Made by a program: the position numbers and the translations under genes
Part shown: positions 35,103 through 41,577 of the stretch, piece by piece
How positions within the stretch are numbered: position 1 is the first letter of the stretch
How the letters are laid out: each line of letters opens with the position of its first letter
Assembly (NCBI GenBank): GCA_007126655.1
Contig: SLAV01000168.1
Span: forward strand, 1 to 49,003
Direction of reading: 5' to 3'
DNA length: 49,003 bases
From: Haloferula sp.
GTDB taxonomy: Bacteria; Verrucomicrobiota; Verrucomicrobiia; Verrucomicrobiales; Akkermansiaceae
The notes under the pieces: generated by a model
Database searches by the model: none
Told to the model about the DNA's origin: nothing
What the model saw: the letters and a program-made list of their open reading frames with translations, nothing else

Positions 35103-35665
35103 GCCCCATCATTCCCATTCGCGCGTTTCGTCGTTTCGCGGTTGTGGATTTTCCAGAACACCGGCCAGAAGGCACCGAACCCGGCACGCGGAATCTCAGG
35201 ATAGCCCGGCAGCACCGACCCCCGGTAGGGCCAGTCCACCCAATCCCCCACCAGCCCCGCGCGCTGCGGATTGCGGAAGATGTAGATCACCGTGTCCTCG
35301 AACGCGTCCGGGCGGCGTTCGCTTTCGCGCAGCACGTGATCGTATGCCTGGGGTTGCAGGCACACCCCACGCTCCCGCAGCGTCTCGTTCCAGTGCCTGC
35401 GGAAAAATTTTGATGCCACAAGTTGGTCCGAGTCGTCGCCCAGGCCCATCCACAGGAAATGCGCGTGATCCGGCATCAGGCAATAACCCGGGCAGTGAAG
35501 GGGGTAACGCGACATCGTGTGCAGCAGCAGTTCTCGCAAGCGGTGGTGCATTGTTTCGTCAAGCCATCCCCGCGCGCGGTCGCGCATGCCCATCGTCCAG
35601 TGAACCCAGGCCCGACCCCGGTAGGCCGCCTTCCCGAGACGCGGCAAATGACCGGGGCGTTTCAT
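35099..35665 (-). CDS. REP-associated tyrosine transposase (RAYT, TnpA_REP)
   Basis: A 188-residue Y1-type HUH nuclease of the RAYT family, domesticated relatives of IS200/IS605 transposases that act on single-stranded REP hairpins. The HUH motif is in YCLMPDHAHFLWMG (His67 and His69). The helix with the likely nucleophile reads TVIYIFRNPQRAGLV (Tyr128), matching the conserved YIxxNPxRAGLV of the family. AYDHVLRESE and the WPYRGS near the C-terminus are also typical. RAYT genes are usually single-copy and flanked by the REPs they recognise, as here: one REPIN-like unit overlaps the 3' end and a tandem array lies upstream. The start is ATG 35665. Activity and target site are inferred from the family. 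Confidence 0.92.
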   Translation of the reverse strand: MKRPGHLPRLGKAAYRGRAWVHWTMGMRDRARGWLDETMHHRLRELLLHTMSRYPLHCPGYCLMPDHAHFLWMGLGDDSDQLVASKFFRRHWNETLRERGVCLQPQAYDHVLRESERRPDAFEDTVIYIFRNPQRAGLVGDWVDWPYRGSVLPGYPEIPRAGFGAFWPVFWKIHNRETTKRANGNDGA

Positions 35666-35709
35666 GAAGCTCTGTTAGCCAGCGCCATGCCTGAATGCAA
35701 GAAATGATT

Positions 35710-35771
35710 CCGCGACGGTTCGTCCCGCCAGCAAACCCCACCCGCAACCCCGTTCTCACGAACGGGCCTGC
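35710..35771. repeat. REPIN-like unit A, left REP truncated
   Basis: Begins at CCGCGACGG, so the left hairpin is missing except for its last bases, then continues with the same C-rich spacer and a full right REP (GTTCTCACGAACGGGCCTGC, with one change at the end). It is the unit closest to the RAYT start. The 45 bases between it and ATG 35665 hold nothing recognisable. Confidence 0.75.
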
Positions 35772-35777
35772 GAACAC

Positions 35778-35858
35778 GTAGGTGCGGTCGTGAGACCGCG
35801 GCAGCCCGCACCCGCCAACCACCTCCACCCCCACCCCCGTTCTCACGAACGGGCCTAC
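35778..35858. repeat. REPIN-like unit B
   Basis: Complete 81-base unit: GTAGGTGCGGTCGTGAGACC on the left and GTTCTCACGAACGGGCCTAC on the right. It follows unit A after the six-base linker GAACAC. Confidence 0.88.
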
Positions 35859-35864
35859 GAGCAC

Positions 35865-35943
35865 GTAGGCGCGGTCGTGAGACCGCGACGGTCCGCCCCG
35901 CCAACCAACTCCACCCCCACCACGTTCTCACGAACGGGCCTAC
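35865..35943. repeat. REPIN-like unit C
   Basis: Complete 79-base unit with GTAGGCGCGGTCGTGAGACC left and GTTCTCACGAACGGGCCTAC right. Linker GAGCAC separates it from unit B. Confidence 0.88.
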
Positions 35944-35949
35944 GAGCAC

Positions 35950-36031
35950 GTAGGCGCGGTCGTGAGACCGCGACGGCCCGCACCCCCGCCAAGCAACTCC
36001 ACCCCCACCCCGTTCTCACGAACGGGCCTAC
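35950..36031. repeat. REPIN-like unit D
   Basis: Complete 82-base unit; the spacer is slightly longer and carries CCAAGCAACTCC in place of CCAACCAACTCC. Linker GAGCAC separates it from unit C. Confidence 0.88.
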
Positions 36032-36036
36032 GAACA

Positions 36037-36075
36037 CTTAGCCGCGGTCGTAAGACATCGTCAGCCCGCAACACC
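36037..36075. repeat. Decayed REP half (unit E)
   Basis: CTTAGCCGCGGTCGTAAGAC follows unit D after linker GAACA and keeps the left REP outline with several changes (GTAG lost, loop GTAA, right stem partly broken), then the spacer start CAGCCCGCAACAC. No right REP follows, and the next 70 bases up to the isomerase-like gene show nothing further. Confidence 0.65.
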
Positions 36076-36144
36076 TTTGAAATTGCACCACGGCGGATTG
36101 TGGGAGATCCTCTTTCCGAACCCTGAACCGAACCCACGACCCTC

Positions 36145-37014
36145 ATGAAAATCTCCTTCCACACCGACGCTTTCAACACCTCGTTCGTCTCCTTCGACCG
36201 CGCGCTGGAGTGGGCGCGGGACAACGACGTGCACTGGATCGAATGCGGACTCATCGACGGCGTGAGCTGGCTGCACGGCCTCGGCTACCAGCCCCACATC
36301 GCCATGTACCAGGATCCGCTCATGCTGCGCAAACACATGGAGTCCTTCGGCGTGCGGTTCTCACAGGTGGACGCCGCCTTTCCGCTGTCCGGCCCCGACG
36401 GTCCGGTTTACGGACTGCCCTACGTCCTCAAGGCGATCCCGTGGGCGAAGCACGCCGGTTGCGCGCATGTCGCCACCACCGACGGACTCCACCGTCCCGA
36501 GGGCATCACCGATGAGGAGGCCATGGCCCTGATGCAGAAGCAATACCGCCGCATCATCGAGGTTGCCGAAGCCTACGAGGTCACCGTGACCATCGAGGTC
36601 CACGGCTACTTCACCACCAAACCCGAATTCCTCGAACGCATGCTCGCGTTTTGCGACAGCCCGTTCCTGCGCCTGAATCTTGACACCGGCAACAGCTTCA
36701 TCGCCGGACAGGATCCGGTGGCATTCTGCAAACAGTTCCGCGACAAGGTCGCGCACGTCCACATCAAGGACGTCAGCGAATCGCTGGCGGCCATCGCCCG
36801 CGGCGGGCAGACGGGCATCGCGCTCTCCCATTGCGCCATCGGCGAGGGGGTGAACGCGGACAACATCAGACAGGTCCTCGCCCACCTCCACGAGGGAGGC
36901 TACACCGGCCACCTCTCGCTCGAGTGCGAGGGCCAGGGCGGCCCGATGCTCACCCAGTCGCTCGAATGGCTGCGCGCCACGCTCGCCGAACTCGGCATCC
37001 CCGAGGAAAAGTGA
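36145..37014 (+). CDS. Sugar phosphate isomerase/epimerase-like TIM barrel protein
   Basis: A 289-residue soluble protein of the xylose isomerase-like TIM barrel (AP endonuclease family 2) superfamily. Conserved segments are visible in order: MKISFHTDAFNT at strand 1, HWIECGLIDG at strand 2, RFSQVDAAF at strand 3, GCAHVATTDGLHRP, VTVTIEVHGYF with the metal-ligand Glu, RLNLDTGNSFIAGQDP with Asp and the following turn, KVAHVHIKDV with the His-x-His pair, and TGHLSLECEGQGGP with the last Glu. The ligand set (Glu, Asp, His, Glu) appears complete, so an active metal-dependent isomerase or epimerase is likely. No signal peptide, so it acts in the cytoplasm. The substrate cannot be told from sequence. 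It is a single gene between the REPIN array and a lipoprotein gene. Confidence 0.85.
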   Translation: MKISFHTDAFNTSFVSFDRALEWARDNDVHWIECGLIDGVSWLHGLGYQPHIAMYQDPLMLRKHMESFGVRFSQVDAAFPLSGPDGPVYGLPYVLKAIPWAKHAGCAHVATTDGLHRPEGITDEEAMALMQKQYRRIIEVAEAYEVTVTIEVHGYFTTKPEFLERMLAFCDSPFLRLNLDTGNSFIAGQDPVAFCKQFRDKVAHVHIKDVSESLAAIARGGQTGIALSHCAIGEGVNADNIRQVLAHLHEGGYTGHLSLECEGQGGPMLTQSLEWLRATLAELGIPEEK

Positions 37015-37096
37015 ACCGGCCGAGCGGCGGGACACCGCGTTCAGTCCGCCGGAAGCGGATTTGAATAATCCGCCACAGGCTGGCGTCACAACCGGC

Positions 37097-37393
37097 ATGG
37101 ACACGAAATGCCTCCGCCGCACGAAGTCGCTCATGCTCGCCCTTTCCGCCGGACTGGCCGTCGCCATCACCGGCACCAGTTGCACGACGACCTACGACCA
37201 CCACGGCAGGCCGACCCAGTCGGTTGACCCGGGAGTCGCAGTTGCCGGCGCCGCCGCAGCGGGTTTGGTCGGATACGCCATCGCAAACAACCGCCAGAAG
37301 GACAAGCAACGGCGCCAGCAATTCCGCCAGCATCACCATTACCACGGCCACCATTACCACCACCCGCGTCACGGTCGCCGCCATTACCGCTGA
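37097..37393 (+). CDS. Small His-rich lipoprotein
   Basis: A 98-residue protein from the ATG at 37097; a TTG at 37061 would extend the leader without need. The signal peptide (MDTKCLRRTKSLMLALSAGLAVAITGTSC) ends in a lipobox-like GTSC, so the mature protein would be a lipoprotein. A glycine/alanine-rich hydrophobic stretch (VAVAGAAAAGLVGYAIANN) follows, like the glycine-zipper of small outer-membrane lipoproteins. The last 25 residues are packed with histidine and arginine (HHHYHGHHYHHPRHGRRHYR), which could bind metal ions or nucleic acid. It ends 11 bases before the fmt stop, tail to tail. I do not know its function. Confidence 0.75.
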   Translation: MDTKCLRRTKSLMLALSAGLAVAITGTSCTTTYDHHGRPTQSVDPGVAVAGAAAAGLVGYAIANNRQKDKQRRQQFRQHHHYHGHHYHHPRHGRRHYR

Positions 37394-37404
37394 GCCGCTG
37401 CGCT

Positions 37405-38337
37405 TCACTCCGCGCCAAGCCGGTCAACCTCGTGACCACGCGCGAATTCGCCGGGCGACATGCGCCTGCCGCCTTCCGGCTGCACGGTTTCCAGCGCCAG
37501 CGCCCCGCTTCCACATCCGACCCGCAACTGGTCACCGTCGTGCCGCACATCGCCCGGGCCAAGCCCTCCTGCGTCCGTCACGGTGGTCTGCGGGAATACC
37601 TTGAGCCGCTTTACACGTCCGCGATGCCGGTAGGTCGTGAACGTGCCCGGCCACGGGTCATAGGCGCGGATGCGGCGCTCCAGTGCCCCGGCCGACCGCG
37701 TCCAGTCGAGCCGGCCGTCGTCGCGGGCCAGTTTGCCAACGTGGCTGGCCTGCGACGCGTCCTGTGGCACGCGCGGCGCGTTTCCGTCCGCCAGCATTGC
37801 GAGCGTCTCCATCAGTACATCGGGAGCCAGCGCGGCGAGCTTGTCGTGCATCGTGCCACCGGTGTCCGTTGGAAGAATGGGAATTGATCGGGCGAGGATG
37901 ATGTCCCCAGCGTCGAGCTTCGGCACGACATGCATCGCCGTCACGCCCGTCTCCGCCTCGCCGGCGTCCACCGCCGCCTGGATGCACGCCGCGCCGCGGA
38001 ATTTCGGCAGCAGCGAGGCATGCAGGTTGATGATCGCGTTTTCCGCCAGCTCCAGCACCGGACGCCGGAGGATCTGCCCGTATGCCATCACCAGCACGAT
38101 TTCCGGACGCAGCGCCGCCAGCTCCGGCATCGCGTCGTCCGCGCGTTCCGGTTGAAGCACCGGAATGCCCGCCTCCACCGCCACCGGCTTCACCGGCGGC
38201 GGTACCGCCTCGTGCTGATGCCTGCCCGCCGGGCGGTCCGGCTGGGTCACGAGCGCCAGCGGGCGCGAGCCCTCCGCGACGAGGCGCTTCAACGCGGGCA
38301 CGGCGATCGCCCCGGTGGCCATGAGGATGGTTCGCAT
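37405..38337 (-). CDS. fmt: Methionyl-tRNA formyltransferase
   Basis: Formylates the initiator Met-tRNA with 10-formyltetrahydrofolate before translation starts. The 310-residue protein starts at ATG 38337 (MRTILMATGAIAVPALKRLV); seven more codons are open upstream. The catalytic centre is present: INLHASLLPKFRGAACIQ with Asn104 and His106, and KLDAGDIILA with Asp142. AYGQIL and PDRPAGRHQ are also family segments. The C-terminal OB-fold region contains RRIRAYDPWPGTFTTYRHRGRVKRLKVF. Adenylate kinase lies 17 bases upstream on the same strand, so the two housekeeping genes probably form one transcript. Peptide deformylase (def), often a neighbour, is not present. Confidence 0.95.
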   Translation of the reverse strand: MRTILMATGAIAVPALKRLVAEGSRPLALVTQPDRPAGRHQHEAVPPPVKPVAVEAGIPVLQPERADDAMPELAALRPEIVLVMAYGQILRRPVLELAENAIINLHASLLPKFRGAACIQAAVDAGEAETGVTAMHVVPKLDAGDIILARSIPILPTDTGGTMHDKLAALAPDVLMETLAMLADGNAPRVPQDASQASHVGKLARDDGRLDWTRSAGALERRIRAYDPWPGTFTTYRHRGRVKRLKVFPQTTVTDAGGLGPGDVRHDGDQLRVGCGSGALALETVQPEGGRRMSPGEFARGHEVDRLGAE

Positions 38338-38354
38338 GGTGGGATCCCGGCCGG

Positions 38355-38990
38355 TCACACGCGGATGGCCTTCATGTCATGGTAAAGCGGCAGCTCCATG
38401 AAACGGTTGATGATATCCGCCAGCACTTTCACCGGGGGCTGGGTGGCGTCGATCTGGGTGACCCGCTCGTGGGTGTAATAGTCTGTGATCGGCTTCGTCT
38501 CCTCCTCGTAGGTGGCGATGCGCCGGTCGATCACGGCGTCGCTGGCGTCGTCGAAGCGGTTCTCCTTGATCGCCCGCTTGCGCATCCGCCGCGCCAGTTC
38601 GTCGCGGTTCGGGCAGGAAAGGTGGAACACTTGGTGGACGTCGATGTAGGCTTCGAGAATCTCCGCCTGGCGCACGTTGCGCGGAATGCCGTCGAGCACC
38701 AGCACGTCCACGTCGGGCTTGTAGAGGCGGGTTTCGGCGATGTTGTCGATCTGCGCCTTCCACAGCTTCACAGTGAGTTCGTCGGGAACCAGTTCGCCAC
38801 GACTCGAATGCGCGACGAACTGCCGCCCGAGTTCGGTGCGGGTGTCGAGCGAGCGGAACACGTCGCCACAGGCGAAGTGGAAGAAACGCGGCACGTTCCC
38901 AAGGATCTTGCCCTGGGTGCCCTTGCCCGCTCCCGGTGCGCCGAGGAAAATGACGGTCGGCTTCCTGCCGGTGTGGAATGCATTTGCCAT
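38355..38990 (-). CDS. adk: Adenylate kinase family protein
   Basis: Interconverts ATP plus AMP and two ADP in the cytoplasm. The 211-residue protein has the P-loop FLGAPGAGKGTQ (residues 15-26), the AMP-binding segment FFHFACGDVFRSLDTRTELG, the DGIPRNVRQAEIL motif that matches DGFPR of the family, and RRMRKRAIKENRFDDASDAVIDRRI in the LID region with its arginines. The LID is short and carries no four-cysteine zinc site. The sequence is more diverged than a typical Adk (ACGDVFRS, DGIPRN), and a related nucleotide kinase cannot be fully excluded. It precedes fmt by 17 bases. The 103 bases upstream, toward the cysteine desulfurase gene, show no recognised signal. Confidence 0.88.
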   Translation of the reverse strand: MANAFHTGRKPTVIFLGAPGAGKGTQGKILGNVPRFFHFACGDVFRSLDTRTELGRQFVAHSSRGELVPDELTVKLWKAQIDNIAETRLYKPDVDVLVLDGIPRNVRQAEILEAYIDVHQVFHLSCPNRDELARRMRKRAIKENRFDDASDAVIDRRIATYEEETKPITDYYTHERVTQIDATQPPVKVLADIINRFMELPLYHDMKAIRV

Positions 38991-39093
38991 GGGCGGGAAG
39001 AACTAGCGATCCGCGCGCGGCGCGGCAAGTGAATCCCGCATCTCCCACATTTCCGGGGCATGATGGGAACGGAACCCGGGGGATGCGTGCGGC

Positions 39094-40239
39094 TCAACCC
39101 GCCACCGGATAAACCGACACCGGCCCCACCCCGTGGCCCTGCACGCGGCGGAGTTTGCTCGCGGCGGCGATGACCGCCTCCGCAGCAGCAGCCCCCGTCT
39201 CCGCCGTCGCGTCGCGCGGGAACGAGACGCGCAGGCTCGTCCTCGCCCGGGCCTCGGGTATGCCCATGGCAAGCTGGACGTGCGAGGGGTTGGACTTGCC
39301 CGTCATGCACGCCGAACCCGCCGAGCAGGCCACGCCCGCCTCGTCGAGCAGGATCAGCATGCCGCCGGCGTCGCAGCCGTCGAGCGAGAGATGGCTGGTG
39401 TTCGGCAGGCGGGGAGCCGTCGCGCCGTTGAGCGTCACCCCGTCGAGGCCGGAGTTGACGGCCGCCTCGAACGCGTCACGGGCCGCGGCATCCGGCATCC
39501 GGGACGCGGCCAGCTCCGCTGCTGCCCCCATGCCGACGATTCCCGGAGTGTTTTCGGTGCCGCTCCGCCGTCCCTGTTCCTGCCCGCCGCCGTGCAGCAT
39601 CGGCTCGAACCGCAACTTGCGCCGCACGAACAACGCCCCCACCCCCTTCGGTCCGTAAAACTTGTGCGCGGCGACCGAGAGCATCTCCACGGCGGGGTCG
39701 CGCACGTCGAGCGGGATTTTCCCCGCCGCCTGCACCGCGTCGGTGTGGACCGGAAGGCCCGCCTCGCGGGCGAGCGCCGCGATCTCCGCCAAAGGCTGGA
39801 TCACCCCGGTCTCGTTGTTCGCCGTCATCAGCGAAACGAACGCCGCGCCGCGCATCAGCTCCTGCGCGGCATCCACATCCACCCGGCCATCTGCCAGACA
39901 TGGGATTTCCACCACCTCGCGCCCGGTTGCCGCCGCTCCGCGCAGCACCGCGCTGTGTTCGATCGACGAAACGAGCGCGTGCCCCGGCCCGCAAAGGCGG
40001 TGCATGGATAATATCGCGGTGTTCACGCTTTCCGTGCCGCTGCCGGTGAAGATGATCTCGCCGGGTTCCGCGCCGATCAACGCCGCGACCTGCCCGCGCG
40101 CCCGTTCGATCGCCTCCCGCGCGCGCTTCCCGCCCGAGTGCCCGGCCGATGGATTCTCATGACCGCCGCGAAGCCAGGGCAGCATCGCGTCGAGCGCCTC
40201 CGGCGCGACCGGCGTGGTGGCGTTGGCATCCAGATACAT
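39094..40239 (-). CDS. Cysteine desulfurase (NifS/IscS family)
   Basis: A PLP enzyme that takes sulfur from cysteine to form a protein persulfide for Fe-S cluster or thionucleoside synthesis. The 381-residue protein starts at ATG 40239 (MYLDANATTPVAPEALDAML). Motifs in order: ENPSAGHSGG, FTGSGTESVNTAI, SSIEHSAVL, the PLP-contact segment TANNETGVIQPL, HTDAVQAAGKIPLDV, AAHKFYGPKGVGAL with Lys193 as the Schiff-base lysine, GGGQEQGRRSGTEN, and GVACSAGSACMTGKSNPSHV with Cys311 as the likely persulfide cysteine. The loop length around Cys311 suggests a NifS/IscS-type group I enzyme. No iscU or other Fe-S genes are next to it, so the exact member (iscS, nifS) is not assigned. Confidence 0.93.
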   Translation of the reverse strand: MYLDANATTPVAPEALDAMLPWLRGGHENPSAGHSGGKRAREAIERARGQVAALIGAEPGEIIFTGSGTESVNTAILSMHRLCGPGHALVSSIEHSAVLRGAAATGREVVEIPCLADGRVDVDAAQELMRGAAFVSLMTANNETGVIQPLAEIAALAREAGLPVHTDAVQAAGKIPLDVRDPAVEMLSVAAHKFYGPKGVGALFVRRKLRFEPMLHGGGQEQGRRSGTENTPGIVGMGAAAELAASRMPDAAARDAFEAAVNSGLDGVTLNGATAPRLPNTSHLSLDGCDAGGMLILLDEAGVACSAGSACMTGKSNPSHVQLAMGIPEARARTSLRVSFPRDATAETGAAAAEAVIAAASKLRRVQGHGVGPVSVYPVAG

Positions 40240-40316
40240 CACAGCGGAATGATCGCAGGGAAACATCCGCGATCAATGCCGGATTCGCGGGCTGAACCGG
40301 AATCCGCCGGTGCGTC

Positions 40317-41489
40317 TCAGGACTCGTCCAGCCACAAAAGCGGCTGTCTGATGGCGATGTTGCGGCGGATCTCGGGGTCTTCCGGATCGGGTTCCTGGCG
40401 CTTCCAGAGTTCCAGGTAGTCCGGCTCATCCAGCGCCAGCCCGGCGAAAAGCAGCGCGGGCTGGCGGGCGGGCCAGCCTTCCCAGGATTGGACGTCGGGT
40501 TCGAGCGGCCAGGAGGATTTGTCGGCAAGGTAGGGATACAGATATTCCATCGCCTTGCGGATGCCGCGCCCGTCGGGCAGTTCGAATTCCCACAAGTTGT
40601 CCTCCGGCGTCGAGAGCACCTGGCAGAGCGTGGCCATGTTATCGAGCTGGAAGATCGAATACGCGTAGGGCTTGGTGCGGTCGAGTTCGCGCGGAAAACT
40701 TCCGTCCTCCGCCATTTGATCCGGCACGAACACCTCACGGTATCTGCGGCGGCATTCTTCAAGGGCGTCCTCGTCGCCCGTGAAGCTCGCGAAGCTGGCG
40801 ATTTGCAGCCAATAGGCCACCGCGTGGTTGTTTTTTGTCTCCGCCTCATCGCGCCCGTTGTCACTGGTGAGCATCCATTCGCTGTATTCACGGAACCATT
40901 GCTTCAGGCCCTCGTGCACATCGCCCGGGAAACCCGGAGACCCCGCCATCGCCTCGATGGCCGGCGGGATCTCGATGAGATGCAGCGTGTCGATGATGCC
41001 GATCCCCCGGCCCGGCGTGCGGCCCGGGATGGCCTGCGCGAATTCGAGGTGCGGATTCATCCGCTTGTCCGGATCGAGAAAGAAAACGCGGAGCAGATCG
41101 GCCGCCTTGGCGGCGAAGCGGTCCTCGCCCGTGATCCGGTATCCCGCGCCCAACGCCGCGACGGCGTCCCGCAGCTCGTTCATGCAGCGGCGGTGTTCCG
41201 TGAAGTTGTCGGGATTGGACTCACCGTCGCGCCGGATGTAGGGCAGGCCGTCGGGTTGGTCGGGATCCGGCCACCAGTAATCGCCGTTGGAATAGAAATC
41301 GTTCGGCCCGCCATCGCTCAATTCGGCGCGGTATGCCGTGATGGTGATCGGTTCCAGCTCCATGGCATCCTGCGCGGCCACGAGGATCCGGTTGCGGTCG
41401 ATGGCGGCAACGTCGGGCTCCGGCGCGGCGGCGGAGGTACCGGGCAGGCAAAACGAGAGAAAAACGGCAGGTAGGAATCGGGACATCAT
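40317..41489 (-). CDS. Secreted alginate lyase family protein (PL5-like)
   Basis: A 390-residue exported protein of the alginate_lyase (alpha/alpha toroid) family, which cleaves uronate polysaccharides by beta-elimination. The start is the double ATG at 41489/41486, giving a signal peptide (MMSRFLPAVFLSFCLPGTSAAA). Family landmarks are NDFYSNGDYWWPDP, RITGEDRFAAKAADLLRVFFLDP, MNPHLEFAQAIPG, RGIGIIDTLHL and KNNHAVAYWLQIA, where the Asn-Asn-His (220-222) matches the catalytic-site pattern of PL5-like lyases; further helices include RELDRTKPYAYSIFQLDNMATL. It lies 88 bases downstream of a sulfatase on the same strand, so the pair could act on one sulfated uronate-bearing glycan. Actual substrate is not known. 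Confidence 0.85.
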   Translation of the reverse strand: MMSRFLPAVFLSFCLPGTSAAAPEPDVAAIDRNRILVAAQDAMELEPITITAYRAELSDGGPNDFYSNGDYWWPDPDQPDGLPYIRRDGESNPDNFTEHRRCMNELRDAVAALGAGYRITGEDRFAAKAADLLRVFFLDPDKRMNPHLEFAQAIPGRTPGRGIGIIDTLHLIEIPPAIEAMAGSPGFPGDVHEGLKQWFREYSEWMLTSDNGRDEAETKNNHAVAYWLQIASFASFTGDEDALEECRRRYREVFVPDQMAEDGSFPRELDRTKPYAYSIFQLDNMATLCQVLSTPEDNLWEFELPDGRGIRKAMEYLYPYLADKSSWPLEPDVQSWEGWPARQPALLFAGLALDEPDYLELWKRQEPDPEDPEIRRNIAIRQPLLWLDES

Positions 41490-41577
41490 TACAAGTGGTT
41501 TGGGTTGCCGGGTTTCGTGTGGGCGCGCGACGCGGGCCACCGGATCAAGCCAGCGTCCGATGCACGCACCAAACCGA

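Noticed and set aside
35778-36075. CRISPR-like regular array
   Set aside because: The whole 79-82-base unit is repeated, including the would-be spacers, and each unit is built from inverted REPs; there are no unique spacers and no cas genes.
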